NCBI GenBank assembly: GCA_033182465.1
Contig: CP137321.1
Coordinates: forward strand, 2,108,001 to 2,172,000
Length of the DNA stretch: 64,000 nucleotides
Direction: 5' to 3'
Origin: Sanghuangporus weigelae
Lineage: Eukaryota > Basidiomycota > Agaricomycetes > Hymenochaetales > Hymenochaetaceae
The notes beneath the pieces were generated by a model. That model saw only the letters and a program-made list of their open reading frames with translations. It was not told the origin of the DNA and made no database searches. This document shows, one piece after another, positions 24,617 through 36,068 of this stretch (position 1 is its first letter; each line of letters starts with the position of its first letter). A program made the position numbers and the translations under genes.

Positions 24617-24970
24617 ATGCAGTCTGCATTCGCTCGCTCTGCCCTCCGCGCTCGCACACCTGTTGCTCTTCGTTCAAGCGCTATCCAGCGTCGTGCGTTC
24701 CACGTAGACAATGTTGTGAACAATGTGAGAGGACATTCATTGATTTGTTTTCTCAACTTTCTGACTAAACGTATCTTCCAGACCACTCCATTCAAGACCG
24801 ACTACGCCTCTAGACGCTCGTTCGCTTTAAAGCTAACCGCATTCCTGCTCGGTGGCTTCCTTCTTCCTGTCGCCTCTTCGGCATATCAGCTGTGAGTTTT
24901 CTGCTGGCCTTGCCGTCTCTTGTGACCGCTGAGGAGCTTATGCGGGCACTTTAGGGCAAAGAGGGGTTAA
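24617..24970 (+). CDS. COX8: Cytochrome c oxidase subunit VIIc (yeast Cox8)
   Basis: Small nuclear-encoded single-span subunit of respiratory complex IV. Exons 24617-24724, 24782-24891 and, by a third splice, 24955-24970. Residues ~1-27 are an Arg/Ser/Ala presequence (MQSAFARSALRARTPVALRS). The mature part FHVDNVVNNTTPFKTDYAS leads into a transmembrane helix LKLTAFLLGGFLLPVASSAY. With exon 3 spliced (GTGAGT..TTTAG, 24892-24954) the tail is YQLAKRG, 77 residues. If that intron is retained, a stop follows at once and the protein ends YQL. Family members usually have a few polar residues after the helix, favouring splicing. The subunit name comes from the FHV..N.PFKT pattern. Confidence 0.88.
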
Positions 24971-25195
24971 GCGCTCGCTACTGCCCACTTTTGGATCTCT
25001 AGACATGTTTAGACAATAGAAACAGAAACAAGAGACTAGATTCTTAGAGTTAGATACATTGCATTTACATTCCCTATTGTAGATACACCCCACTCAATTG
25101 CATCAATTAGACGAGGTCTAGCTAGATGAGTCGATTCTATACCAAGTGTAACGTTGTGTGATGTCGTGAAATATTTGGATACCATCCTGTACGAA

Positions 25196-28100
25196 CTAGG
25201 CCACTTTTTCCGCCTTCTTCGCCGCCTTCCTTGCCTGGCTGAGAGCCCGACAATCGCAATGACGGTTCATGAATAGCGGATCACCCTCTATGGCATCCAG
25301 TGCCATCTCCGACACTCGCCTTGCGCAAGAGTTCACTGATGTATCTGTCACGGTCGCCAAGATGATCCCATGAATCACGACTAAAACGAATATGGTCAGC
25401 AGTTCTCCACAAAGAAGTAGCTACGATCAAACATACTCAGGCTTTCGACTGTATGGCCATATTCATTGTACCTGGGATCAATAGGTTCTTTGACAAGCTC
25501 GAAGCTCTGGCAGCCTTGAGACTGCAAAAGCTCGAAAAGGATCTTTGTAGGGTGATGCGATAATGTATGTAGTGTTATGTGCTGGTCATAGAAAGGCGCC
25601 AGAATCTTGTCAAAGAATGCTTCAGCACCGACGGGCGAGAAATTGTCCGACACATAGACGGCCCCGAGAATGGACTCGACGACGTCTGATAAGGCTTTTG
25701 GAGGTTCGATATCAATCCAGTATTGTCCTGGTTGCCTGTCTTCTCGAGTCGCCTGTTCGTACTCCGCCATTTGCTTATCATAGAGCTCGTCGGCGTATGT
25801 TTGAATATTGTTTTCCAAAGAGGCCGACTCAAAAAGCAGATGTTCATGAAGGCCTGACCATATGCAGACGGCCGCTAACGCAGCATTAGAGACCATCGCA
25901 CCCTATGAGAACCCCGAGGAGATCGGATTAGCGTACGTAAGGTTTAATTAATGAAGCTTCCCAACCTTTAGAAAGGTTAGAGCACCCGGAGACAATGCGA
26001 TGTCTCTATCGAAGATGTGGCGGATAACGACTTTAAAGAATAATAGTAGATCGCATCAGTACAACATTACAATAGAGATATGGAAGGCCGACGATAGACG
26101 CGCGAAAAGGGCACGCCTGATTCTAGCCAAACTCACGGAAATCCAATATCGCATCTCCGATGAATTCGAGCCGTTCATAGCTTGTCATCTCATTGCCACT
26201 TATGGATGCGTGCGTCTTTGATATCCAGAATTAAGGATGTCAGGTTAGATACTGATTCACCAACAGGGTTCCACACTCACGAGAGCCTGAGCCAGAAGAT
26301 GCGGATGATTGAATTTGTGTCCGATGATGGCTTCTACTGCCTGTATGGAGCCGGTCGGAAGCTTCGCCGTGACCTCCGGGGGAGGTGCGAGCGCCTTTCG
26401 TCCAAAGTCAGACCACCGATCAATATGGGGGACCGGGATATTCAATGCCTTCGTCACTTTGAGCGCGACTTCCCTACCACCGGTCACATACGCTGCACCT
26501 ATGATCGCCTCCGCGACGTCGGCTACTGCCTTAAAAGAGCAACAAGTCAGAAGTGCGGAAGTTCCTTAAACGTCCAAGCGCGGACTTACTTTGTCCCCGA
26601 GCCATTGTGTCGTAAGGCTTTCTTGCTTCTTCTTACCTGTCTTCTTTGACTGTGCCCCGGCCTCTGGCTGACCATCGGCAGATTTTCCGAACCCATCCTC
26701 CTCGGAGACAACCAAGACGGGATTGTTGCCGATGCTACTCTTCATATCGATAGTTTCTTTCCACACAGCGTCGGAATTCTTTTCAGGAGGTAGTTCACCC
26801 TCCTCTAATTCCTGTTCTAGGATTTCCGTGGGTTCATCTTCCTGACGAGCTTTGGGAGGTCGATAGAGAATGAAATTCTGAGGCACCCATGACTTTGGAG
26901 TGAAAGGCTTGGACTGGATGTACTGGGGCAAACCACCGCGATTAGCATTTTTAAGCAAAGACCTGTTGCTGATAATGCGTTGACGAGAAAGGTGCAATGC
27001 ACCCTCGTGAAGTGTTGGGAACGTCACGAACAAATAAATAGACGATAAGTACTTGAGATACGCATCGCCTTGTATGTTCCATTTCAGCGTAGTGTGATGG
27101 TTACTGTAACTAACGACGTACCAAGTAGCTCAAGACGCTCATAATCTACATCCGCAAGAGTTGATGGAGACGAAACAGCGGCAAGCAACTGACGTTCGGC
27201 AATCGAATGATCAAAATACTTTGCGTTCAATTCCTTTATCAGGAGAATGTCATCGAGCTTCGAGAGAATAGAAGGCAACAAGCAGGCGGTTCGGAAAGCA
27301 CTGTGTCAAATTTCACAGTATTCACAATCTAAGAAACGGCACACTTCCAAAAAGTTGTCCTTCACTTACCTGGCTGGAATAGTGCATTTCGCACAGAGTT
27401 CCGGAATAAGGTCTAGAAAATTTTCAGAATACCAGAAGAATTCGAATCACTGCCTGACGCACATTTTGCAGGAGCATGCTTTGATTCCGCTGTAGATCTC
27501 GCAATTGGATTGAGGTGACTGACCAGCATTGGACAAAGATCAACTTCGATTAGCGGCTGCTTGTAATTCTGGAGCCCGGCGAACTCCTTCCGACGGGCCT
27601 TACAATATTCAACAAAATTGTCGAATTCTTTCTCCCTCTGAATGTTTTAGTGTGGAACCCGTATCCGCTGATATGGATGCACTTACGAGACTATCTTCCG
27701 GTTTGGAAAGAGGTGTGAGATCGGGTCGCATTTTTACGCAATAATACCTGCGAGTAAATTCGGCCCATCTATCCTGAATCATGGCATCTTCGATATCGAT
27801 CATGAGGGTCTGCAGATCTTGAGTATTGAGCGCCACGGTTGGTTTACTCGCTGCAAGCTGTACTTTATCCCAGGCGATATGATCAACAACATTCGGAAAC
27901 TCCCACCGGTGACCGTCATCAGGTGCGTGCAAGTCAACTTCAAAATTACGTGGCAAAGGGGCAAGAAAGTAGGGGACGCTATCCAAGGCACATATATACG
28001 GCTTGTTGGTGATACTGCGGACAATGCGAACCGTGAACTTATACAAATCTTGTAAACGATCCTCATCGATCTCGAAGGCATCTCCGCGCTTGAAAAATAC

Positions 28101-31100
28101 TTTCTTGGGAGAACCAGAGAAATAGATGTCGAAAGGGGACAAGGGTGGCAGAGGAAGTCGCGTTAGTATAACCATTGGGGCATACATGCGTCCGACTTCC
28201 GTCTGACCAGAATTGACGACAGGAACAACAATTGTTGGATACAAGCATCCACGCATGATGGGTAGAGTATTGTCCCAGAAGTCTGGCCTTTTGCGCGAAT
28301 ATAAACGTATACCTGGTGTTTTGTCATGATGCTGCATTGTAGGATCAAAGACCTGATCATCGTCCTCTTCTTTGTCGCTTGACTGTTCAATCATTTTGGC
28401 GGAGATATATGCAGCCCTTTGTGGTCTTGTAGATGGCAGTGGCGGACGAGGGAATAGACGGTAATCAAGAATTCCGCGGGTATATAGCTCGTAGCATGCC
28501 TGATAACAAGCCAATCGTCGAGCTTGCGACATTGAGGAACTTGGGGATCCTGATACTCGACGCAGTGGCGAACCAGGCGGCAGCAGCACAGTGCATATGT
28601 ACATGGTTTTCGATGATGGTCCGTCTTGCAGCTCCTCATATTCAAAGAGCGGCCGATTGAGGCGCTCTTCCACATCACCGGCTGCGGGCAGCTGGGAGGT
28701 AAATCGATACACCACTGTCACAGCATCTTGGACATAGATGCGACCACTTGTGGTGGGGTCCTGCACAAAACTACCAGGATCATCATCTTCGTCGTCGCTA
28801 TCAGATCGATACGGATCGATTGTTTCGCGCAGTGGCAGCGGAGGAATAGAGCTCCCAGCGCTTGTGGAGACTCGTTGAACCCATCTTTCCATTCTTGGGT
28901 CAATACGAGCTACTTGAGCGAGGATACGACGATGGACGTCGCTGCCACGCTCCGCCATATGAACTAGGTGGCATTGTTGACCACGGGCCCGGGCTCTGCA
29001 ATGTGCGTACGAAACCTGGCTGTCGAACAGATCAAACCTGAACCTTGTCAGATACGAGAAAGGACGAGCAATTAAGAGTACATTACCTGATCACGATGGT
29101 CACCGGACATATTTCCAGATCCTCAGCATATTTCGTAGCAATGATGAGATTACAGACTCCCGTCCTAAATGCTTCAAGAATGTCTACCTACAGAGGTTCA
29201 GTAGGTCCACGTTGCAAGCATCAGAAAATCTGATTACCTGAGCCGACGCTTCGGCCACGAGACCGTGTCCAACAAGCGCCTGGGGTCGAATGAATCCTAC
29301 TTGGTCATCTAGAGTGCGCAAGAGATCTGCTAGAACAAGGGCGATGCTCCGTTTTTGTACTGTGAAGATACACTTAATTAGAGACTGACTTCATAAAATC
29401 AGAACATACCAAAAATTATGCCCCTAAAAGCATCACCTTGAGGCTCACACGCCTTTAGAACCTGCATCAACTTTGCAAACTTGGGAGTGACATTGAATCC
29501 CCGTGATGTGGAATCCAATATTGGCATGGTGAATAACCAATTTCGAATAGTACTCTTGATATTTTTTTTTGCTCTTCTGATTGCAGCCTCGGAACCAGCC
29601 TGCAATTCGTCCTCTTCCTCAAATATGGGATCATTACGTACGGTTTCCCCTTCCATTTCCTTCAGAGCTCGACGCCAGACTAAGTCGCAGGCGCACGCGC
29701 CTATCTCCCCCAAGACATACTTTGAATTGCGGGAGTGCGATTGGTACAGTGACATGCGAGGGTCGAACGACCGCAGAGTCCTAAGAAGGGATGTTTCTGC
29801 CACCTGGACTTGGGGATCGTAAAATATGACAAGCTCCATTGGCTTGTCAGGCAATGACAGAATCGAGTCTCTCATCGCATCTTGTACACCGTGATACTTC
29901 GCGTCTAAAACATTTTCCAACTCGAGAAGGCGTATATCAAAGTAGAATCGCGAATCCCGAGGGACTACAATGACGCCAAATACTCTGGGGCGGGATAACT
30001 TGTCAGTGGCTCGGTAGAAGTCCTTCATGAGTATTTGAATCGGATGATTCTCATCGTCTTTAGCAGGCAGTATGTCGTCCATGATCATAAAGTGAACACG
30101 GGAAATAGCGAGAGTCCCTTGGACGAGAGAATCGAATAGAAGCTGGAGTCGAGGACTGAGCTGATAAAAGATGGAGCATTTGAGTTTCGCCTGCTCACCC
30201 TGGCTGATACGATGACGGCTTCCTTCTTATTCGACATGTCAATCCAGGATTCTATAGACGAAGCATGCGAAGCATGAGTGTATACGGTGATCGACAGATT
30301 GCACTGATTGGCTAGCTGAACTGCACGAGCACTTGCAGTTGCTGCATCCCTAGATATTTCATCCATGAAGAGAGAGAGAAAAGGGCACTATTGGGCTCTA
30401 TACTTACTCCACAACTACCAATGCCACTCTCCGCTTGCGTGTAACCGTGAGAGGTCTTTCACGCTCTACTCCACATGCCCATTCGAGAAGCTCGCCAGAA
30501 ATCTTGACCTTCTCTGTTTCACATGGTCAAGAACCAGCTTCATAAAGTCACATGAGAGAACTGACGCGAGTCTGAGTGCAACACAGCAAGAGCTGGAATA
30601 TGTTGGCACATGTTGGCAATCGAAGGGTTACATGCGGCTTACTATTTTCCAACTTTGTTTGAGTAATAAGAGACTCTTCAAATTCGTCAATACTCATACA
30701 CTCGGGCTCCAAGGCACTTTCTTCCTCTTCATCAACGTCCATGATTTCGGGAAGTCGACCATGGATCGCTTCAGGAGAAGCATGCCTTTCGGAAAGGTTG
30801 GTCCTGTGCCGTTTCATCGGACGTTCTTCCACGTCATCCAGCTCGACCTCACTCAGCGTGCGTACTAGCATCGGCGCTGGAGATGCATTGCTACTCGACG
30901 TCGAGAACGCGCCGGTTGACGTATGTCGTTTGTAAGGGGACGTCAAAGAGGCGGAGCAATCGAGAGCGGGAGGGGTGTCGTTGTCTTCGTAAACTTTGAC
31001 ACCACCCTGGGTGCTACCATCCTCCTTTTTCCATGCCTGCTTCCAAGACTTGAGCATTGCATCGAAACTTGAGGAAGATAGAACCAAAGCCTGCAGAGGG

Positions 31101-31129
31101 TGCGAATGGATGAAAGAGAAAGAGTGCAA
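25196..31129 (-). CDS. Dicer-like ribonuclease III with degenerate helicase domain
   Basis: 1671 residues, 17 exons read downwards: 31129-30643, 30592-30566, 30513-30408, 30349-30199, 30160-29410, 29359-29238, 29187-29087, 29037-27687, 27637-27463, 27412-27370, 27300-27122, 27068-26590, 26529-26281, 26215-26137, 26030-25966, 25902-25437, 25380-25196. Processes dsRNA to small RNAs. Order: acidic/Ser-rich N-terminus (1-160), helicase-like region (160-600), Dicer dimerisation domain (from ~640), platform-like region, RNase IIIa (~1105-1340; YERLELLGDAYLKYL; ADVAEAIIGAAY), RNase IIIb (~1390-1540; YERLEFIGDAILDF; ALSDVVESILGAVY) and a short C-terminal segment. All RNase III acids are kept. Helicase signatures are lost: Walker A reads AVLHSDSQKV (165-174), the DECH box DDIL (285-288), motif VI CRARARG (595-601). 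An ATG at 31057 is an alternative start. Confidence 0.92.
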
Positions 31130-31229
31130 GTTGTTGAGCCACGCGATTTGTTATTCATCGATATCTTTATCACTCATGGCACGTGCCCGCGACAGACAGA
31201 ATTAATAATTGACTGACGTCGCCAAATTA

Positions 31230-31457
31230 CAGTAAATAATGATTGACACGTGATTTTTGCCATTTTCGGCCCTCAAAACACAAAATAAATCATATCTCAC
31301 CCAATACTTAACCGTTTTGCATGATCTAAGTTGCTAAATTCATCATTGAATTGTGGGTTTCATATTCCAACTTGAGCAATGGAAAACGGTGCACAAATGA
31401 CCCCAGAACGTCGCAAATTGCTGATTTTGCACACAGCCCACTTTCTCATATTTTCCT
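31230..31457 (+). repeat. Left terminal inverted repeat of the MITE
   Basis: Starts CAGTAAATAATGATT, then ACACGTGATTTTTGCC. It matches the reverse complement of 31728-31961 across nearly its whole length. Confidence 0.85.
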
Positions 31458-31727
31458 GACCTCAGACCTGGCTGTACAGCTCTCCAGACCAGTCCTAAAT
31501 GATAATATGACTTTACTACGAATTTACATATTGAATTTGAGCTGAAATGTGTACTGGAATTGTCAGTCTGTGGCATGCCTGAGATGCCGAAAACTGCACA
31601 TCTCCCCCTTGAGCTCTCTGGCCCCAAAGAAGCAGTTTTCTGGCCAGATCCATGCACATAAAATCATGATAATTGCACTAGATTATATATAAGCATCATT
31701 CAGGGCTCCAGACTCAGCTGGTGAGCT

Positions 31728-31961
31728 GGGAAATTTTGAGAAGTGGGTTGTGTGCAAAATCAGCAGTTTGCGACGTTTTGGGGTCATTTGTGCACCGTTT
31801 TCCATTGATCAAGTTGGAATATGAAACCCACAATTCAATGATGAATTTAGCAACTTAGATCATGCAAAACGGTTAAGTATTGGGTGAGATATGATTTATT
31901 TTGTGTTTTGAGGGCCGAAAATGGCAAAAATCACGTGTCCAAATCATTATGGAATTCACTG
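31728..31961 (-). repeat. Right terminal inverted repeat of the MITE
   Basis: Reverse complement of the left arm, a few bases longer near the tip (an extra TCCA-type insertion beside the CATTATGG stretch). Confidence 0.85.
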
Positions 31962-32103
31962 TAGGATAAATACTCGCGCGCGCGGGAGCGTTCCATCATT
32001 GGCTCTTCACTCCGTCATGCTCAGGCTGGTGCCTCCTTCCCTTCCTCTTTCTCTCCGCCATCTCTCTCAGAATAAGCGCAGTACAGTTGTATCTTTCACT
32101 AGG

Positions 32104-34434
32104 ATGGCAAGCAGCTTTGCAGCAGCGGTATGTTTCAAGCTTTTCAATGTCTCGTCCTTCAAGTTTATGGTACCATACAGTTCGGACTGAAGGATGAGGG
32201 TCTCCTGCAGACAAAAGGTTACATTGCAGGTCAATGGAGGGACGCTCTAGACGGTGCTACAATTTCTGTCACCAGTATGTAACGTCAAGAAATTCAAGGC
32301 TTCAAGAGTTATGCATGTATTTGTAGATCCTGCTACCGGGCAGGAGATTGGAACAGTACCCGAAATGGGCGTCAAAGAAACACAGGAGGCCATCACTGCA
32401 GCTCAGGATAGCTTCAAGGCATGGAAAAGGACAACAGCAAAGGTCAGTAAATACGTTTCCGTTGGCATTCGAACGTGTTCTCACTGTACTAAATTTATCT
32501 GTAGCATCGTCATGACTTACTCATGAAGATGTATGCTCTCATGCAGGAGCATTCAGATGATCTCGCAAAAATTCTGGCAAGTCCCGTCAGCTAATTCTGT
32601 CCCTCAGACTCACGCGGAAAATTTTTTTTAACAGACTATGGAAAACGGGAAAACCTTAAATGACGCAAAAGTACGCCAGATCTGTAGTCATGTTTCTTAG
32701 TCCTCAGATATCCTCAGGCCGAAATTACATACAGTTCATCTTTCATTGAGGTAAGTATTACTTGTCCGATTTTGGATCCTTATTGATATCTATTATAGTG
32801 GTTTGGTATGTATCCCTCGAACTTTGCTCTTCCGCGATGCTAAGAACTTTCTGAAGCGGAGGAAGCCGTTCGGACATACGGAGGTAAATGCAGGATTTCA
32901 TTGAACCCCTTCGATTCACTGAGAAATTCCAGAAACCATTCCCGCGCCGGTTCCTGGTATCAGGAACGTAACGGTTATGCAACCAGTCGGTAAGTATATG
33001 CGTCCTTCAACCCAACTTAATTGTTATCGAACATTGTCATTCTAGGCGTATGGTGAGGAGGAATGTTTCTGCGTCAATAAAAACGTATTTAGTTTTGTAT
33101 AGCGCCATCTTGACTCCATGGAACTTCCCTTCGGCTATGGTAAGCTTCATGATATCCCATTAAACAGATCCTAATGCTTCTGAAGATCACTCGTAAACTT
33201 GGGCCTGCGCTTGCTGCTGGATGCACCGCTGTCGTGAAGCCTCCTCCAGAGACGCCCTTTTCAGCTCTCGCTCTCATGGAGGTGTGTTTGGGCTTCCTCT
33301 TGATATCCTATATTTATGATGGTCTGAGTCGAAGGATATACGCAGTTAGCGCGACGTGCTGGGTTCCCGGATGGAGTCATCAATGTCGTAACGACCATGA
33401 AAAATGTCGGCGAGGTCGGGAAAGAGCTTTGCGAGAATACTACTGTACGAAAGGTCACGTTCACCGGCTCCACTGCCGTAGCAAAACTCCTGTATTCGAT
33501 GTCTGCGAGCACTATGAAGAAGTGAGTGTGAAGCTGTAAGTATTTATAATGTCCCAGCTAAGATGTCTGTAGGATTTCGTTCGAAGCAGGAGGAAACTCA
33601 CCTTTCATCGTATTTGACGATGCAGATATTGATGCCGCTGTAGAAGGTGCAGTTCATGAATATTTGCACGTATAAACTACTCACATGTCTTAGGTGCTGC
33701 ATTATGCAAGTACCGTGCGTCCGGCCAAACTTGCGTCTGCGCTAACAGGATTTACGTCCATTCCTCTGTGTATGCTGAGTTCGCATCTCGTCTGGCTGCC
33801 AAGGTTGCCACTTTCAAAGTTGGTAGCGGCTTGGATAAGGAAACGTATGTGGCCTTCACTATCCGATAGCCTTCTGATAGTTCTGATTCTGTTTCAAATA
33901 TCAGGACCCATGGCCCACTGATCCACGACCGCGCAATCAAAAAGGTTGAAGAGCACGTCGCTGACGCCATTGGAAAGGGCGCACAGGTCCTTATCGGTGG
34001 TTCGCGCCTCGAAGGCCCGGGATCCTTCTTTGCTCCGACTGTCCTGTCTGACGTTCCTCCAAATGTCAGACTCTCCAACGAAGAGACATTTGGGCCCATT
34101 GCGGCACTCATCAAATTCGAAACAGAGGAAGAAGTGCTGAAACTCGCGAACAATACGCAATACGGTTTAGCTGGCTACTTCTACTCGCGTGATATTGGCC
34201 GTGTATGGCGTGTTGCGGAGGCCCTTGAGGTTGGGATGGTCGGCGCGAATACTGGTACGATCTCGTCAGCTGTCATTCCATTTGGCGGAGTCAAAGAGAG
34301 TGGTCTTGGTAAGTAGTGATTTACCATGTGCCTCCTTGAACCGGTTCCCTTACGTTTTATTATCAGGCCGCGAAGGTGCACATGGTATTCAGGAGTATAT
34401 GCAGACAAAGTTGATTGCGTTCGGTGGCGTATGA
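32104..34434 (+). CDS. UGA2: Succinate-semialdehyde dehydrogenase (GABA shunt)
   Basis: Oxidises succinate semialdehyde to succinate. Seventeen exons: 32104-32127, 32181-32274, 32327-32442, 32505-32576, 32635-32670, 32718-32750, 32799-32805, 32857-32883, 32933-32989, 33046-33052, 33103-33139, 33186-33281, 33346-33521, 33573-33646, 33694-33844, 33905-34308, 34367-34434; 492 residues. Motifs: [102 protein letters not shown] (catalytic Cys), [13 protein letters not shown] and [17 protein letters not shown]. The EAEE-type FAEE and TFGP..GREG-H patterns mark the SSADH branch. Two exons are only 7 bases. The intron after exon 4 begins GCAAGT; an alternative GT nine bases downstream keeps frame and would add Ala-Ser-Pro. 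Confidence 0.94.
32577..32634 (+). other. Probable GC-AG intron in the SSADH gene, with a competing GT donor
   Basis: CTG|GCAAGT gives ILTMENGK, the family sequence. A GT donor at 32586 also keeps frame and would insert three residues. Confidence 0.6.
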
Positions 34435-34653
34435 AAGTGTGGTAATCCTGATAAGTAAAGAAATAATGACGGATTTACGCCGAATCTTGGATCGAGTGGC
34501 CCACTTGTATAATAGTGGTTTCAAACATGCTATCTTGATGATTTCGCAAAGTTCGATCAGGATTAAGATACCAAGAGCAGTATACATATCAACTATCCAA
34601 AATGTAAACAATACAAACATAATCTCTACTCTACAGCCCGATTTTTTGTGAAC

Positions 34654-36068
34654 CTAGAGCTTGACATGGGCACCGATTTTATTCTTGCCCTCCTCCATGA
34701 CAGGGTTGATCAAAGTGCCCATGCCTCCGTCGACCCAAACGCGAACCTCATCGCCGTGCTTGAGGAAGATAGGCGGCTTCTTGACGAAGCCAACACCCTG
34801 TTTGCATATACATTAGTCTCCGGTTGATCCACGCGTCTGAGAATACATGCCTTAGGTGTACCAGTCATGATAATTGAACCCGGCTCTAAAGTCGTTCCTT
34901 GTGAAAGAAATGCGATAGTCTGCTTGACATTGAAGATTTGGTCGCTGAACAGAGATCGTAAGACATGCGGCCTAAATGAAAGACATGAGTGGACTTACGC
35001 AGTTGTCCCGTCTTGTAAAGTCTGTCCATTTACGACTGTCTTGAGTCCAAGCGCCTGAGGGTCCGGGATAGCCTTTGCCGCAACAATGCAAGGCCCGATC
35101 GGAGTCGAGTTGTCTGACGTGACATGAGCCAGAGCGTCTCTTATTTCGCAGCAGACGAGACGTACCAAATCCCTTTGAGAATCCCCACTGTGAAACCAAC
35201 ATTTGATGATAGCGGAAGGACATCTACATACAGAAACCGAATTACTTAGAATCGTCTCGGCCTCCAAACCTAGCACAGAAGACTTACATCGTTTCCGGAA
35301 GTGTATCCAAGAACGTAGTCAAGAGCATCTGCTTCCGACACGTCTTTTGCAGGTTTGCCAATGACGACGGTAAGCTCAACCTAAGAAAGCGGGTACGAGG
35401 TCATAAGTCGATTCGCACAGTGGACTGTATGCATGCTGTTCACCTCGTAATCTGGAAGGTGTTTGTTCACTGGCTGAACAGCCTTGGGGATTATAATGGG
35501 AGCCTCAGGACCAATTAATGAAGTTTGAGGTTTGTAGAACAATATAGGAGCCCTTCAGAACGATAAGCACCCCAAGGAAGTAGATACGGTTTAGAGCTTA
35601 CGCTGGTTTCGCCAGACCTGCCTCAGCCTGTTATCCCGGTTAGCCTCGCGCTATCTGAACACACCGGGAATATACGCACGGCATGATCCGAGTAGTTTAA
35701 CCCTAGACATCGCACAAGCTTTACCTGCTCTCGAGCGAGTGGAGCAAGCAGTTCCTTGACCGTGAGTACCGTATCGGAAACCTGAGCACTGGGATCCAAA
35801 GCTGAGCCAACGATCTCTCGAGCCTGGATAGGCTTCTTTGAACTGTAGGCCAAACCAACTATCCAGGACGGCCATTAGCACAGACGATAGCAGAATGAAG
35901 TGTTCGACACACTATCAATGTTTGGATCCACAGGTTCGCCAATGTGGACCATTGAGGTTTCCGCAGCGACGAAGCGGATAAGTCGTGTCCATGCCTATCA
36001 ACGGACTCTCTCAACGGATCCTGCATATTAGAGAAAGACAGAAGACTCACTGTTCGAATGGGGGCCAT
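34654..36068 (-). CDS. Fumarylacetoacetate hydrolase family protein
   Basis: Ten exons read downwards: 36068-36051, 35994-35913, 35858-35680, 35627-35602, 35552-35444, 35380-35288, 35223-35166, 35113-34999, 34944-34851, 34797-34654; 305 residues. The short FAHD1/2-like form: [21 protein letters not shown]-terminus, then [72 protein letters not shown] and the C-terminal [12 protein letters not shown]. The metal ligands E-x-E (in DYEVELTV) and the Asp of GFDNS are present. Family members split C-C bonds or decarboxylate oxaloacetate; the exact substrate is not evident. The last intron (34798-34850) begins AAG|GCATGT and so appears GC-AG. The gene is convergent with the SSADH gene (219 bases). 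Confidence 0.93.
34798..34850 (-). other. GC-AG intron in the FAH-family gene
   Basis: AAG|GCATGT .. CAG|GGT joins GTPK to GVGF, a near-invariant family junction. The only nearby GT (two bases in) breaks the frame. Confidence 0.7.

Larger units (their letters stand above)
31230..31961. mobile_element. Foldback MITE with TA target duplication (Tc1/mariner-type ends)
   Basis: A 732-base element whose two ends are inverted copies over about 230 bases (left ~31230-31457, right ~31728-31961). They differ by a few substitutions and small gaps near the tips. The termini read CAGT..ACTG and are flanked by TA on both sides (31228-31229 and 31962-31963), the insertion signature of Tc1/mariner and pogo-like DNA transposons. 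There is no coding capacity in the ~270-base centre, so it is a non-autonomous element. Arm similarity suggests fairly recent insertion. It lies between the divergent Dicer and succinate-semialdehyde dehydrogenase starts, about 100 bases from the Dicer ATG. Confidence 0.85.

Noticed and set aside
30365-30868. 167-codon plus-strand frame over the Dicer 5' region
   Set aside because: It is antisense to exons 1-4 of Dicer, which have consistent splice sites and family motifs.
31343-31657. Open frame inside the MITE
   Set aside because: It covers one inverted arm and the centre, has no transposase motif and is not conserved between arms.
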